NCBI RefSeq assembly: GCF_002002885.1
Contig: NZ_CP019510.1
Location: 1,550,001-1,614,000 of the forward strand
Length of the DNA: 64,000 nt
Direction: 5' to 3'
From: Janthinobacterium sp. LM6
GTDB taxonomy: Bacteria; Pseudomonadota; Gammaproteobacteria; Burkholderiales; Burkholderiaceae_D
Of this stretch, positions 8,750 through 17,422 are shown in pieces (the first letter of the stretch is position 1; each line of letters starts with the position of its first letter). The position numbers were made by a program, and so were the translations under genes. Under the pieces are notes generated by a model that was not told the DNA's origin, made no database searches, and was given only the letters and a program-made list of their open reading frames with translations.

Positions 8750-9184
8750 ATGAACGAAAATTCCACTTCCGCCCGCAGCTGGGGCACCATCGTCACGCAT
8801 AGCGACGAGATGGCCATCATCTACCGCTATGTCGACACTTTCCATGACGACTGGGACCTGTCGTCGCAGCCGGACCGCATCATCATCGCCTGGCGCTATG
8901 AGGACGAGACAGGCATGCCCGCACCGAACGAGCGCGAGCACATGGAAGAGCTGGAAGCGGCGCTGGCGCCCGTGGTGGAAGAGGAAGGTTTTGCTACGCT
9001 GGCCCTCGTATCGACGGGCGAGAACCTGCGCGAATGGATTTATTACACGCAGTCGGGCGAAGAATTCTTCAATCGCCTGAACACGGCGCTGGCGCCGCGT
9101 CCAAAGTTCCCGATTGAAATCCGCAGCGCGGCCGACCCCGCCTGGTCCACGTATGCAGGCTTCATGGCTGCGCTGCCGAAGTAA
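8750..9184 (+). CDS. DUF695-domain protein
   Basis: The protein has 144 aa. The pattern is that of DUF695, a small cytosolic domain of unknown function: an N-terminal strand region (WGTIVTHSDEMAIIYRYVDTF), an acidic middle (EREHMEELEAALAPVVEEE), the conserved LVSTGENLREWIYYTQSGEEFF segment and a C-terminal FPIEIRSAADPAWSTYAGF. Homologues are often annotated only by the DUF number. I chose the ATG at 8750 because upstream in-frame codons overlap the end of the previous gene. It is convergent with the beta-lactamase gene, with no gap between them. Confidence 0.82.
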   Translation: MNENSTSARSWGTIVTHSDEMAIIYRYVDTFHDDWDLSSQPDRIIIAWRYEDETGMPAPNEREHMEELEAALAPVVEEEGFATLALVSTGENLREWIYYTQSGEEFFNRLNTALAPRPKFPIEIRSAADPAWSTYAGFMAALPK

Positions 9185-10078
9185 TTACGTCAATGCGGCC
9201 GTCACGATGCGCGTGGCGGCCGTGATGATGTCCTGGTTCGTGTCGGCTTTTTTCTGTTCGCGCGTGTAGTACACGGCGATGATCAGCGGCGCGCCGCTGG
9301 CCGGGTAGGCCACGCCGATGTCGTTGACGCTGCCGTAGGCGCCCGAGCCCGTTTTATCCGCCACCTGCCAGCCGGCAGGCACGCCGGCGCGGATGCGCTT
9401 GTCGCCCGTCGTGTTGCCGCGCATCCAGGTGTCCAGTTGCTGGCGCTGCGCTGCCGGCAAGCTATTTCCCAATAACAATTGCTGCAAGCTGTGCGCCATG
9501 GATGCGGGGCTGGCCGTGTCGCGCACTTCGCCGGGGATGGCGCTATTCAATTCCGTTTCCCAGCGTTCCAGCTGGAATACCGTATTGCCGATGCTGCGCG
9601 CAAATGCCGTCACGGCTTGCGGTCCGCCTAGTATTGTCATCAAGAAATTAGCCGCGCTATTGTCGCTGTACTGCAAGGTGGCGGCGCACAGCTCGGCCAC
9701 GTTCATGCCGTCGGCCAGATGCTTTTCCGTGATGGGCGAATACGTGACCAGTTCCTTTTTCTCGTAACGCACGTGCTGGTCCAGCAAGCCCGGCTGGCTG
9801 ACGCTGCGCGCCAGCACGGCGCCCGCCAGCATGGCCTTGAAGGTGCTGGCCAGGGGAAAACGTTCGTCGGCGCGGTAGGCCACGCGCAGTTCGCTGCCCT
9901 GGCGCCAGGCGGCAACGCCGAGGCGTCCGCCTGCGGCCTGTTCCAGCGCGGCCAGTTGCGTCTGGGCGGCGGCGATGCCGGTGGCGGGCGCGGCAAACAG
10001 CAGCGGTGTCGGGCACAGCAGGGCAGCGCCGCCGGCCAGCAGGAGGTGGCGGCGGACGTGGTTCAGGGATTCAGTCAT
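9185..10078 (-). CDS. Class A beta-lactamase
   Basis: The protein has 297 aa. All class A serine beta-lactamase signatures are present: S78-T-F-K in PLASTFKAM (nucleophile and general base lysine), SDN in LQYSDNSAAN, the omega-loop ETELN with the deacylating glutamate, and KTG in VADKTGSGAYGS. It hydrolyses the beta-lactam ring in the periplasm. The N-terminus has a twin-arginine-like start (HVRRHLLLAGGAALL), suggesting Tat export. It lacks a neighbouring ampR-type regulator. Instead its ATG lies inside the last codons of the upstream hybrid kinase (8-base overlap), implying translational coupling. The spectrum (penicillins, cephalosporins) cannot be told. Probably intrinsic, since codon use matches the surroundings. 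Confidence 0.95.
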   Translation of the reverse strand: MTESLNHVRRHLLLAGGAALLCPTPLLFAAPATGIAAAQTQLAALEQAAGGRLGVAAWRQGSELRVAYRADERFPLASTFKAMLAGAVLARSVSQPGLLDQHVRYEKKELVTYSPITEKHLADGMNVAELCAATLQYSDNSAANFLMTILGGPQAVTAFARSIGNTVFQLERWETELNSAIPGEVRDTASPASMAHSLQQLLLGNSLPAAQRQQLDTWMRGNTTGDKRIRAGVPAGWQVADKTGSGAYGSVNDIGVAYPASGAPLIIAVYYTREQKKADTNQDIITAATRIVTAALT

Positions 10079-12746
10079 GGTCGGTCAGTGTTGTTGGAGT
10101 GGAAAGGGCGGCCAGCAGTTCGCCGATGGCGAGCAGATTGGCCGGTTTGGTCAGATGGTGGTCGAAGCCGGCCGCGCTCGACTGGCTGCGGTCGTTTTCG
10201 GCGCCCCAGCCCGTCAAGGCAACGAGCACGACGCTGGCGCCGGCCGGTATCCGGCGCAACGCGCGCGCCACTTCGTAGCCGTTCATGCCGGGCAAGCCGA
10301 TGTCGAGAAAGATGACGTCTGGCAAGAATTGCGGCGCCACGGCCAGTGCTTGCGCGCCGTCGTGGGCCACTTGCGTGGCATGGCCCATCATGTCGAGCAC
10401 GGCGGCGAGGGTATCGGCCGCATCGACATTGTCGTCGACCACAAGTATGCGGAAATGGCGGCCGCTGGCGGCGGGGGCGAGCGCGTCCGGTGCGGCGGGG
10501 GCTTGGGCTTCCTCCTTCAGCAGCGGCAGGCGTACGGTAAACGTGCTGCCCAGGCCGGCGCCGTGACTGGCCGCCGTGGCGCTGCCGCCATGCAACTCGG
10601 CCAGGCGCCGCACCAGCGACAGGCCGATGCCCAGGCCGCCTTGCGCGCGGCCCATGTTTTGTCCCACCTGGGTGAACATGTCGAAGACGGTCGCGATCGA
10701 CTCGGTGGGGATGCCCACGCCGCTATCCTTGACCTCGATCAATGCCTCGTTGCCGTCGCGCCGCGCGCGCAAACTGATGTGGCCGCCGGCGGGCGTGTAC
10801 TTGGCGGCGTTGTTGAGCAAATTGCCCAGCACTTGCGCCAGCCGCGTGGGGTCGGCCTCGAGCGGCAGCGCTAGTTCATCGAGTTGCACCTGCAATTGAT
10901 GGCGGCTGGCCTCGATCAGCGGCATGCTCGTTTCCACGGCGCTGGCGATGATGGTTTTCAAGTCCGCGCGTTCCAGCTTGAGTTCGATCTGCCCCCGCGT
11001 GATGCGTGCCACGTCCAGTAAATCATTGACCAGATGCACCATCTGATTGACTTGCCGTTCCATCACGTCGCGAACTCTTGCCACGGTGGCGGGCTTGTCG
11101 GCGGCCAGGCGCATGATCTGCAAGCCGTTGCGGATCGGTGCCAGCGGGTTGCGCAGTTCGTGCGCCAGCGTGGCGAGGAATTCCGTCTTGCGCCGGTCCA
11201 TTTCGGACAGGTTGTCGGCCAGCTGGCGCAACTGCTGCTCAGAACGCTTGCGCTCGCTGATGTCGCTGAACAGCACCGTCAGCAGGCGGCTGCCGGGGCC
11301 GCCCAGGCGCGCGGCGAAGACTTCGAACCAGCGCTCCATGGCCACGGCTTCGTTTTCGTAGCGCACGGGCTCGCCGGTCTTGACGACCTGGTCGTACAGG
11401 TCGAACCAGTGCTGGTCGTGGTCGGGCACGAAGCTGCGGATGGTCTTGCCGATGGCATTGTCGAGGCCCGATTGCTTGACGAAGGCGGCGTTGCCTTCCA
11501 GGTAGCGGAAGTCCACGGGGCGGCCTTGCTCGTCGTACAGCATTTCGATGACGCAAAAGGCCTGGTCCATCAGCTCGATCAGGGTGCGGTAGCGTTCCTC
11601 GCTGCGCCGCAGCGCATCTTCCACCTGTTTCTGGCGCGTGATGTCGAGCAGGACGCCGGGAAATTGCAAGGGCGTGCCATCGGGTGCGTATTCCGCGCGG
11701 CCCCGCGCGATGACCGAGCGGTACTGGCCATCGCCGGCAGCGACGCGGTAGCTGGCCTCGAATGGCGCGTGTGCGTGCAGCGCCTGGGCAATCCGCGCGC
11801 TGACTTGTTCGCGGTCAGCGGGATGGATGATGTCCAGGTAGCGCGCCAGCGGCGCCGCCGTGGCCGCATCGGCATTGACGGGGAACAAGCGTGCCAAATT
11901 GCTGTCGGCCGTGACCCGGTCGGCCACGATGTCCCAGTTCCAGGTGGCCACTTCGCCGGCCGCCAGGGTCAGGCGCAGGGTTTCCTCGTTTTGCTTGCTG
12001 GTCGTCAGGTCGAGCGAGATGCCGGACAGGCCGATCACGTTGCCGGCGCCATCGCTGGCGCAGGTGCCGCGCATGTGCGCCCAGTGCAGCGAACCGTCGG
12101 GCCAGCGCACGCGGATGTCGATTTCGAAATCGCTGGCGCTGGCGATGGCCGCGTGCACCACCGTCTGCCAGTGCTGCAGGTCGCCGTCGAGCATGGCGCC
12201 CGTCAGTTGCGCGTAATCGATGCGGCTGGCAGGCGGCAGGCCCAGATTGGCCTTGAAGGCGTCGGAGGCGGCCATGCTGCCGCTGCCCAGGTCGATTTCC
12301 CACGTGCCCATGCGGCCGCCCTGCATGGCCAGGCGCAGCCGCTGTTCCGTCTGCCGCTGCTGCGTCACGTCGCAATGCGATCCCAGCCATTCAACGATGC
12401 TGCCGTCGGGCGCCAGCACGGGCAGCATGCGCACGAGCATGTTGCGGTAGGCGCCGCTGACGTGGCGCAGCCGGTATTCCGCTTCGAACACGCTGGTCAG
12501 ATGCGATGGCATGACATAAGGCAAGTTGCGGTCGTCCGGATGCAGGGCATTGACCCAGCCGCGGCCCAGCAGTTCGGCTTCGGTCTGGCCCGTGAAGGCG
12601 CGCCAGGACGGCTGGTCGGCATCGAACTGGCCGAAGGTTTTCGTGCTCCAGACGATGTCGCAATGGGCGCTCAGCAGCAGATGCGCCGCCTGGGCGGCGA
12701 CGGTGGAGGACGGGACGGCGTTGCTGGGCTGGCTGGGTTCTGGCAT
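10071..12746 (-). CDS. Multi-PAS hybrid sensor histidine kinase
   Basis: The protein has 891 aa from the ATG at 12746 (MPEPSQPS). Four PAS/PAC sensor modules run from about residue 20 to 510 (for example TEAELLGRGWVNALHPDDR, then the linker EWLGSHCDVTQQRQTEQ). They are followed by HisKA with the phospho-accepting histidine in LATLAHELRNPLAPI, an HATPase_c domain (VKDSGVGIPTE, GIGLSLVRRLAELHGG) and a C-terminal receiver with the aspartate in VIFLDIGLPGMNGYE. No membrane segment is seen, so it probably senses a cytosolic signal. No separate output regulator lies nearby. The gene ends 8 bases into the beta-lactamase gene. An earlier in-frame start (12938) would add a low-complexity N-terminus and is unlikely. 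Confidence 0.92.
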   Translation of the reverse strand: MPEPSQPSNAVPSSTVAAQAAHLLLSAHCDIVWSTKTFGQFDADQPSWRAFTGQTEAELLGRGWVNALHPDDRNLPYVMPSHLTSVFEAEYRLRHVSGAYRNMLVRMLPVLAPDGSIVEWLGSHCDVTQQRQTEQRLRLAMQGGRMGTWEIDLGSGSMAASDAFKANLGLPPASRIDYAQLTGAMLDGDLQHWQTVVHAAIASASDFEIDIRVRWPDGSLHWAHMRGTCASDGAGNVIGLSGISLDLTTSKQNEETLRLTLAAGEVATWNWDIVADRVTADSNLARLFPVNADAATAAPLARYLDIIHPADREQVSARIAQALHAHAPFEASYRVAAGDGQYRSVIARGRAEYAPDGTPLQFPGVLLDITRQKQVEDALRRSEERYRTLIELMDQAFCVIEMLYDEQGRPVDFRYLEGNAAFVKQSGLDNAIGKTIRSFVPDHDQHWFDLYDQVVKTGEPVRYENEAVAMERWFEVFAARLGGPGSRLLTVLFSDISERKRSEQQLRQLADNLSEMDRRKTEFLATLAHELRNPLAPIRNGLQIMRLAADKPATVARVRDVMERQVNQMVHLVNDLLDVARITRGQIELKLERADLKTIIASAVETSMPLIEASRHQLQVQLDELALPLEADPTRLAQVLGNLLNNAAKYTPAGGHISLRARRDGNEALIEVKDSGVGIPTESIATVFDMFTQVGQNMGRAQGGLGIGLSLVRRLAELHGGSATAASHGAGLGSTFTVRLPLLKEEAQAPAAPDALAPAASGRHFRILVVDDNVDAADTLAAVLDMMGHATQVAHDGAQALAVAPQFLPDVIFLDIGLPGMNGYEVARALRRIPAGASVVLVALTGWGAENDRSQSSAAGFDHHLTKPANLLAIGELLAALSTPTTLTDHD

Positions 12747-13254
12747 GGAGGCTATCGACGATGGTGCAGGGGGCCGCCGCCGCACTGGAATGGGGCGGCC
12801 TGGCAACTTCATTCTGGCGATATTACAACTATTTTTACCCTCGGGGCTGTCTCGCAGGGCAGCAATTCCGCTTTCGGCTGGCCAGGCAAAAAGGTGCGTC
12901 ACGCGGCATGGCATTGGAAGAAATAGCAAGGCGAGCACGCTATTGTGGCTGAATAACCACTAGTCTGGCCTTTATGTTGATGAATGAATATTTTACATAA
13001 CAATATTCTTGCAGCGCATAAGGCGCTTGAATTAAATTGGCGCCTTACTTAAAAGTTGGTGTTCATCAGACATCCCGGAGATGCGGCCAGAACCGCTGTC
13101 AGCTTGGACGACAGCCAGGGCAGAGCCAGTGACGCCGAGAGCGGAGAAACATCCGCTCGCGCTGTTGCACCGAAATGGTGCAAACGATCATCCAGCGCCG
13201 TACATAACCCGGAGACAGGTTTCGCAATTCTTTTTTAAACTTCTGGGAAACAAC
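12747..13254. other. Intergenic region between divergent kinase and TonB receptor
   Basis: These 508 bases separate divergent genes and hold no convincing ORF. The stretch 12960-13060 is AT-rich and includes a perfect 8-bp inverted repeat, TAAGGCGC at 13019-13026 and GCGCCTTA at 13040-13047, which could be an operator or weak terminator. The following 200 bases are GC-rich and look like a structured 5' leader of the receptor mRNA, but they match no riboswitch consensus known to me. Confidence 0.5.
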
Positions 13255-15480
13255 ATGATCAAGATGTCCAAGATGCACAAGCGTTTGTGCGCCAAAAGCG
13301 CTGCTATGCTGGCACTGTCCGCTGCCTTGCCTATCGGCTCGGCTTATGCTGATGAAGTCGCTGCTGATACGACCCCTGCCGCCAGCCAGCTGGAAACCGT
13401 GACCGTGACGGCGCAGCGCCGCAAGGAAAATATCCGCGACGTGCCCGTCTCCGTGTCGCTGCTGCGCGACGAGAAGCTCGACGTGCTGGTATCGGGCGGG
13501 CAAGACATTCGCGTGCTGGCCGGCAAAGTGCCGAGCCTGAACGTGGAATCGTCGAATGGCCGCACCTTCCCCCGCTTCTACATCCGCGGCTACGGCAATA
13601 CCGACTTCAACATCTTTGCATCGCAACCTGTTTCCCTGATTTACGACGATGTCGTGCAAGAAAATCCCATCCTCAAGGGCTATCCGATTTTCGACGTGGC
13701 TGGCGTGGAAGTGCTGCGCGGCCCGCAAGGCACCTTATTCGGCCGCAATACGCCTGCCGGCGTGGTCAAGTTCGAATCCGTCAAGCCGAAGCTGGACAAG
13801 GTTGAAGGCTATTACAACGTTTCCGCCGCCACGCACAACACGACCAATTTCGACGGCGCCGTCAACGTGCCGCTGAGCAAAGAATGGGCCATGCGTGTCT
13901 CGACCTTGCGTCAGCACCGCGACGACTACGTCGACAACACGTTTACGGGCCAGAAAAACGCGCTGGACGGCTACAACGAACACGCCGAACGCGTGCAATT
14001 GATGTATGCGCCGAACGGCACGTTCAACGCCTTGTTCAACGTGCATCAGCGCAGCACCACGGGCAGCGCGCGCGTGTTCTTCGCCAACGCCATCAAGCTT
14101 GGCACGAATGACTTGGCCGACGGTTTCGATCCGACCAAATCCTACACCGATGCCCTGAACTTCCAGGAGCTGCGCACCAATGGCGCCAGCGCCCGCCTGA
14201 GCTGGGAACTCGACGGCGTCAAGCTGTACTCGATCACCGGTTTCGAACGCGTGGGCAAGTATGTGTCGCATGGCGACATCGACGGTGGCGCACCAGGCAT
14301 GGTGCCAGCGATTCCATTCCCGGTGGAAACCGCTGGCGGCATCAGCAGCGTGAAACAATACTCACAGGAGTTCCGCGCCGAATCGAAAAATGCCGGTCCG
14401 CTCAATTGGCAGGCTGGCGTGTACTACTTCAACGAAGATGCCAACGGCTATACGGATAACTTCGGCGGTAGCGACCATGCGCTCGTTTCGCACCTGGCCA
14501 GCCGCCAGAAAAACACGGCCTGGGCCACCTTCGGTTCCGTCAACTATGCCGTCAACGATGACTTCATGCTGCGTGCCGGCTTGCGCTACACCAAGGACAA
14601 GAAGGATTTCAACACGGTCGAAGCGGACCGCGTGAAGCAAATCTCCCCCACCAGCGCCGATGTCAGCAAGGCCAAGGTCAACTGGGATCTGAGCGGCACC
14701 TACAAGTACAACAAGGACGTGAACTTCTACGGCCGTATCGCCACCGGTTTCCGCGCGCCAAGTATCGCCCCGGCCAGCAAGGATGTGTCTGTGACCGTGG
14801 CCGATGCGGAAACCATCACCTCGTTCGAAGCGGGCATCAAGGCCGACCTGTTCGAGCGCCGCGCCCGCGTTGCTTTCAGCCTGTACAACTACCAGGTGAA
14901 AAACCAGCAACTGACGGTCGTGGGCGGCACCTCGAACGTGACGCGTCTGATCAATGCAGCCAAGACGAATGGCCGTGGCGCGGAACTGGAACTGGAAGGT
15001 TTTGTCACGCCTAGCCTGAAGATGTCCCTGGGCGGCAGCTACAACTTCACGGAAATCAAGGATCCATCCCTGTCGGTGGCCACCTGCCGCAGCTGCACCG
15101 TGACCGATCCGAAAAACACCGCCGGCTTCGCCATCATCAATGGCAACCCTCTGCCGCAAGCGCCGAAGTGGACGATCACCGCCACGGGCCGTTATTCGAT
15201 CCCGATGGAAAACGGCGAATTCTTCGTCTTCACGGACTGGGCTTACCGCAGCAAGATCAATTTCTTCCTGTATGAATCCACCGAGTTCACCGGCAAGCCG
15301 ATGGTCGAAGGCGGCTTGCGCGTGGGTTACACCTGGGATGCCGGCAAGTATGAAGTGGCCGCGTTTGGCCGCAACATCACCGACACCCAGCGTATCACGG
15401 GCGCCATCGACTTCAACAACCGCACGGGCTTCATCAATGAGCCGCGTCAATTTGGCGTGCAATTTAAAGGCAACTTCTAA
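13255..15480 (+). CDS. TonB-dependent outer-membrane receptor
   Basis: The protein has 741 aa from the ATG at 13255. The signal peptide (KRLCAKSAAMLALSAALP...AYA) is followed by a TonB-box-like LETVTVTAQRRKENIRDVP, a plug domain (FPRFYIRGYGNTDFN, VEVLRGPQGTLFGRNT) and a beta-barrel ending in the aromatic KGNF. The plug and barrel style is that of receptors for organic substrates such as steroids, terpenes or sugars rather than classical siderophore receptors, but the ligand is unknown. A cysteine pair (CRSC) sits in an extracellular loop. A GGGAAA box 7 bases upstream supports the chosen start; the frame runs open from 13081 with no coding look. It is followed by a palindromic repeat and a terminator. 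Confidence 0.93.
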   Translation: MIKMSKMHKRLCAKSAAMLALSAALPIGSAYADEVAADTTPAASQLETVTVTAQRRKENIRDVPVSVSLLRDEKLDVLVSGGQDIRVLAGKVPSLNVESSNGRTFPRFYIRGYGNTDFNIFASQPVSLIYDDVVQENPILKGYPIFDVAGVEVLRGPQGTLFGRNTPAGVVKFESVKPKLDKVEGYYNVSAATHNTTNFDGAVNVPLSKEWAMRVSTLRQHRDDYVDNTFTGQKNALDGYNEHAERVQLMYAPNGTFNALFNVHQRSTTGSARVFFANAIKLGTNDLADGFDPTKSYTDALNFQELRTNGASARLSWELDGVKLYSITGFERVGKYVSHGDIDGGAPGMVPAIPFPVETAGGISSVKQYSQEFRAESKNAGPLNWQAGVYYFNEDANGYTDNFGGSDHALVSHLASRQKNTAWATFGSVNYAVNDDFMLRAGLRYTKDKKDFNTVEADRVKQISPTSADVSKAKVNWDLSGTYKYNKDVNFYGRIATGFRAPSIAPASKDVSVTVADAETITSFEAGIKADLFERRARVAFSLYNYQVKNQQLTVVGGTSNVTRLINAAKTNGRGAELELEGFVTPSLKMSLGGSYNFTEIKDPSLSVATCRSCTVTDPKNTAGFAIINGNPLPQAPKWTITATGRYSIPMENGEFFVFTDWAYRSKINFFLYESTEFTGKPMVEGGLRVGYTWDAGKYEVAAFGRNITDTQRITGAIDFNNRTGFINEPRQFGVQFKGNF

Positions 15481-15602
15481 GAACACATAAGCAAACCTAC
15501 TGCGCGTCGTGATTTGCGGCCTGCGATGCTCACTGTGCTAAAGCACAGCTGCGCTTCTCGGCCGCAACTCACCGCCGCTCGCTACGGTTTTCTTAAGTGT
15601 TC
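15481..15602. repeat. Palindromic intergenic repeat, 122 bp
   Basis: The outer ends GAACACATAAG and CTTAAGTGTTC pair, and the arms continue inward: GTGATTTGCGGCC on the left against GGCCGCAACTCAC on the right, ending in the perfect tip CTGTGCT-AA-AGCACAG. It begins directly after the receptor stop codon. The structure is that of a mobile palindromic repeat or MITE. It differs in sequence from the element at 3375-3538. Confidence 0.6.
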
Positions 15603-15641
15603 GGTTCCAGGCGCCGGCAATGTGCTGGCGCCTGCATTGCT

Positions 15642-15676
15642 ACCCGCCGACGGCTCGCGCCGCGGCGGGTTTTTTT
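15642..15676 (+). terminator. Rho-independent terminator after second TonB receptor
   Basis: The arms ACCCGCCG (15642-15649) and CGGCGGGT (15663-15670) are followed by seven T residues to 15676. The T-tract overlaps the last codons of the convergent gluQRS gene. A second inverted repeat, CAGGCGCC and GGCGCCTG, lies just before it at 15608-15634. Confidence 0.7.
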
Positions 15677-16601
15677 ATGCGTGGTCGTGAAGGCGCGCCA
15701 GCCGCTGCGCCCAGGCGGGCACGGCTTGCCGCCAGAAGTCTTCCACGTCGTCGGCGCGCACGTCGAGACCGAGGAAGCGGGCAGCCGGCAGCAGCGCCGA
15801 CGCCAGCAGTTCTGCCGCACCGGTGCCCGTGTCGAAGGCGAGGGCGCCCGTCTGCTTCGACAGTTTCTCGCCGCTGTCATTGGTGACGACGGGCACGTGC
15901 AAAAAGCCGGGATGGGGCAAGCCCAGCACATCCTGCAGATACAGCTGGCGCGGCGTGGAATCGAGCAAGTCCGCTCCGCGCACCACCTGCGTGACGCCCT
16001 GTGCGCCATCGTCGACCACCACGGCCAGCTGATACGCCCAAAAGCCGTCGCCGCGCAGTACGATGAAGTCGCCCACCTCGCTGGCAAGGTCTTGCCGCTG
16101 CGGACCAGCCCAGCGGTCCGTAAAAGAGTACACCGCATCGGCTCCCTGCGGCACGCGCAGCCGCCAGGCCCGCGCCGCCTTGCCCGGCATCAAGCCATGG
16201 CGGCAGGTGCCCGGATACACGGCGACGCCCCCCTTGGGCGCGCCCGCCTGCAGCACCGAATCCTGGATCTCCTTGCGCGAACAGCCGCACGCATACACGA
16301 GCCCATCGTCCTGCAACTGTTTCAGCGCCGCCTCGTACAGCGGCAGCCGCCGGCTCTGCCACGTCGCCTCGCCATCCCAGTGCATGCCGCAGCGCTGCAG
16401 GCTGGCCAGGATACCCAGATCGGCGCCCTCGACATTGCGGTCATAGTCCAGGTCTTCGATGCGCAGCAACCACGTGCCGCGATGCACCTTGGCATCGAGA
16501 TAACTGGCCATGGCGGCAACAAGCGAGCCCATGTGCAGGGGACCGGAGGGGGAGGGGGCGAAGCGGCCGATGTAGGGAGGGTTTCCGTGTAAGGATATCA
16601 T
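15675..16601 (-). CDS. gluQ: Glutamyl-Q tRNA(Asp) synthetase
   Basis: The protein has 308 aa, the size of truncated GluRS paralogues lacking the anticodon-binding domain. It shows the HIGH-like motif in YIGRFAPSPSGPLHMGS, the KMSKS-like KLSKQTGAL, and the zinc-site cysteines (YACGCSRKEI with a later CRHG). The enzyme activates glutamate and attaches it to queuosine at the wobble position of tRNA(Asp), refining decoding. In many proteobacteria it follows dksA, but here it stands alone, convergent with a TonB receptor and preceded by an AT-rich segment next to the Rhs immunity gene. The ATG at 16601 directly precedes the conserved N-terminal motif. Confidence 0.93.
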   Translation of the reverse strand: MISLHGNPPYIGRFAPSPSGPLHMGSLVAAMASYLDAKVHRGTWLLRIEDLDYDRNVEGADLGILASLQRCGMHWDGEATWQSRRLPLYEAALKQLQDDGLVYACGCSRKEIQDSVLQAGAPKGGVAVYPGTCRHGLMPGKAARAWRLRVPQGADAVYSFTDRWAGPQRQDLASEVGDFIVLRGDGFWAYQLAVVVDDGAQGVTQVVRGADLLDSTPRQLYLQDVLGLPHPGFLHVPVVTNDSGEKLSKQTGALAFDTGTGAAELLASALLPAARFLGLDVRADDVEDFWRQAVPAWAQRLARLHDHA

Positions 16602-16792
16602 TCAGGAAAAATAGAATCAGGAAAATAGTAAAACACACAAAATTAATGCTTCCATATTAAGTATCGCTGATGAAATGGTTCAAGTCAAACTTGCTGGAGT
16701 GTGTTGTGCTGATGCATTACTGTAGTCGAGCGTATTTAAATTGAAAATTTTTTCAAGTTGGCGACTTGTGAAGTATTGTCGGAATTATTATT

Positions 16793-17422
16793 TTATTTCA
16801 TGGAGATTTTCATGATTGATAATACGTAATTTAATATTTCCTTTGTTTTTTTGTTTCCAATGTCGGATTTTATCTTTTTTTCAATAAAAGATAGCATTTC
16901 GGAATTTGTGCAGCTTGATATGTGCATATCTATTGCATCTGAAATATTGTGATCTATTTCTTCATCCTCTAGAATTTTCAGAAGTATTTCAATTGCTTTG
17001 TGATTGTTTTTCTTGTATAGATAGTATTCTGATGCTATTAATTTCAGTGCGTTAGATTTGCTTGACGTCAGTTTGTGAATTATTTTCTTAAAATCCTCAT
17101 TATTTGACTTTAGTAATACATATGCTATCGCATGACGTAGTTCATTTGAGATAATTTGATGTCCTTCAAAGGTATAAATTTTTTGCGTTTCTTGTTTTGT
17201 AATATTGAGTATTTTTTCTATTGGGTCTATTTTAAAAAGCAAACTCCAGACAATTTCTTTGTCTTTTTCGGAATTTCCAATTTTTTTTATAATTTCAATT
17301 TGTTCTTTGGTTAATTTGTTTTCGGTTTCTTTTTGTTTAAGTATTTTTAGTATGTTTTTAATGTCTAAGTTATCCATGTTTTCTGAGTTTAATACTGTAT
17401 TTTTTATTGAGGTATTTTTCAT
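16793..17422 (-). CDS. Probable immunity protein to the Rhs toxin
   Basis: The protein has 209 aa and no family I recognise. It is rich in lysine, asparagine and isoleucine and predicted all-helical, with helix pairs that suggest a HEAT/ARM-like array (for example LRHAIAYVLLKSNNEDFKKIIHKL). The coding DNA is markedly AT-rich against the GC-rich surroundings, a sign of recent transfer. Its ATG shares one base with the stop of the Rhs gene (TAATG at 17424-17420), so the two are translationally coupled. A gene in this position after an Rhs toxin tip is almost always its cognate immunity protein. It would bind and block the toxin in the cytosol; that role is inferred from position. Confidence 0.75.
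   Translation of the reverse strand: MKNTSIKNTVLNSENMDNLDIKNILKILKQKETENKLTKEQIEIIKKIGNSEKDKEIVWSLLFKIDPIEKILNITKQETQKIYTFEGHQIISNELRHAIAYVLLKSNNEDFKKIIHKLTSSKSNALKLIASEYYLYKKNNHKAIEILLKILEDEEIDHNISDAIDMHISSCTNSEMLSFIEKKIKSDIGNKKTKEILNYVLSIMKISMK

Noticed and set aside
11034..12926. Long plus-strand frame opposite the hybrid kinase
   Set aside because: It overlaps HisKA, HATPase and PAS motifs on the other strand and reads as low-complexity basic protein.
13060..13254. Possible riboswitch in the leader of the second TonB receptor
   Set aside because: I compared it by eye with TPP, cobalamin, glycine and SAM consensus pieces and found no fit.
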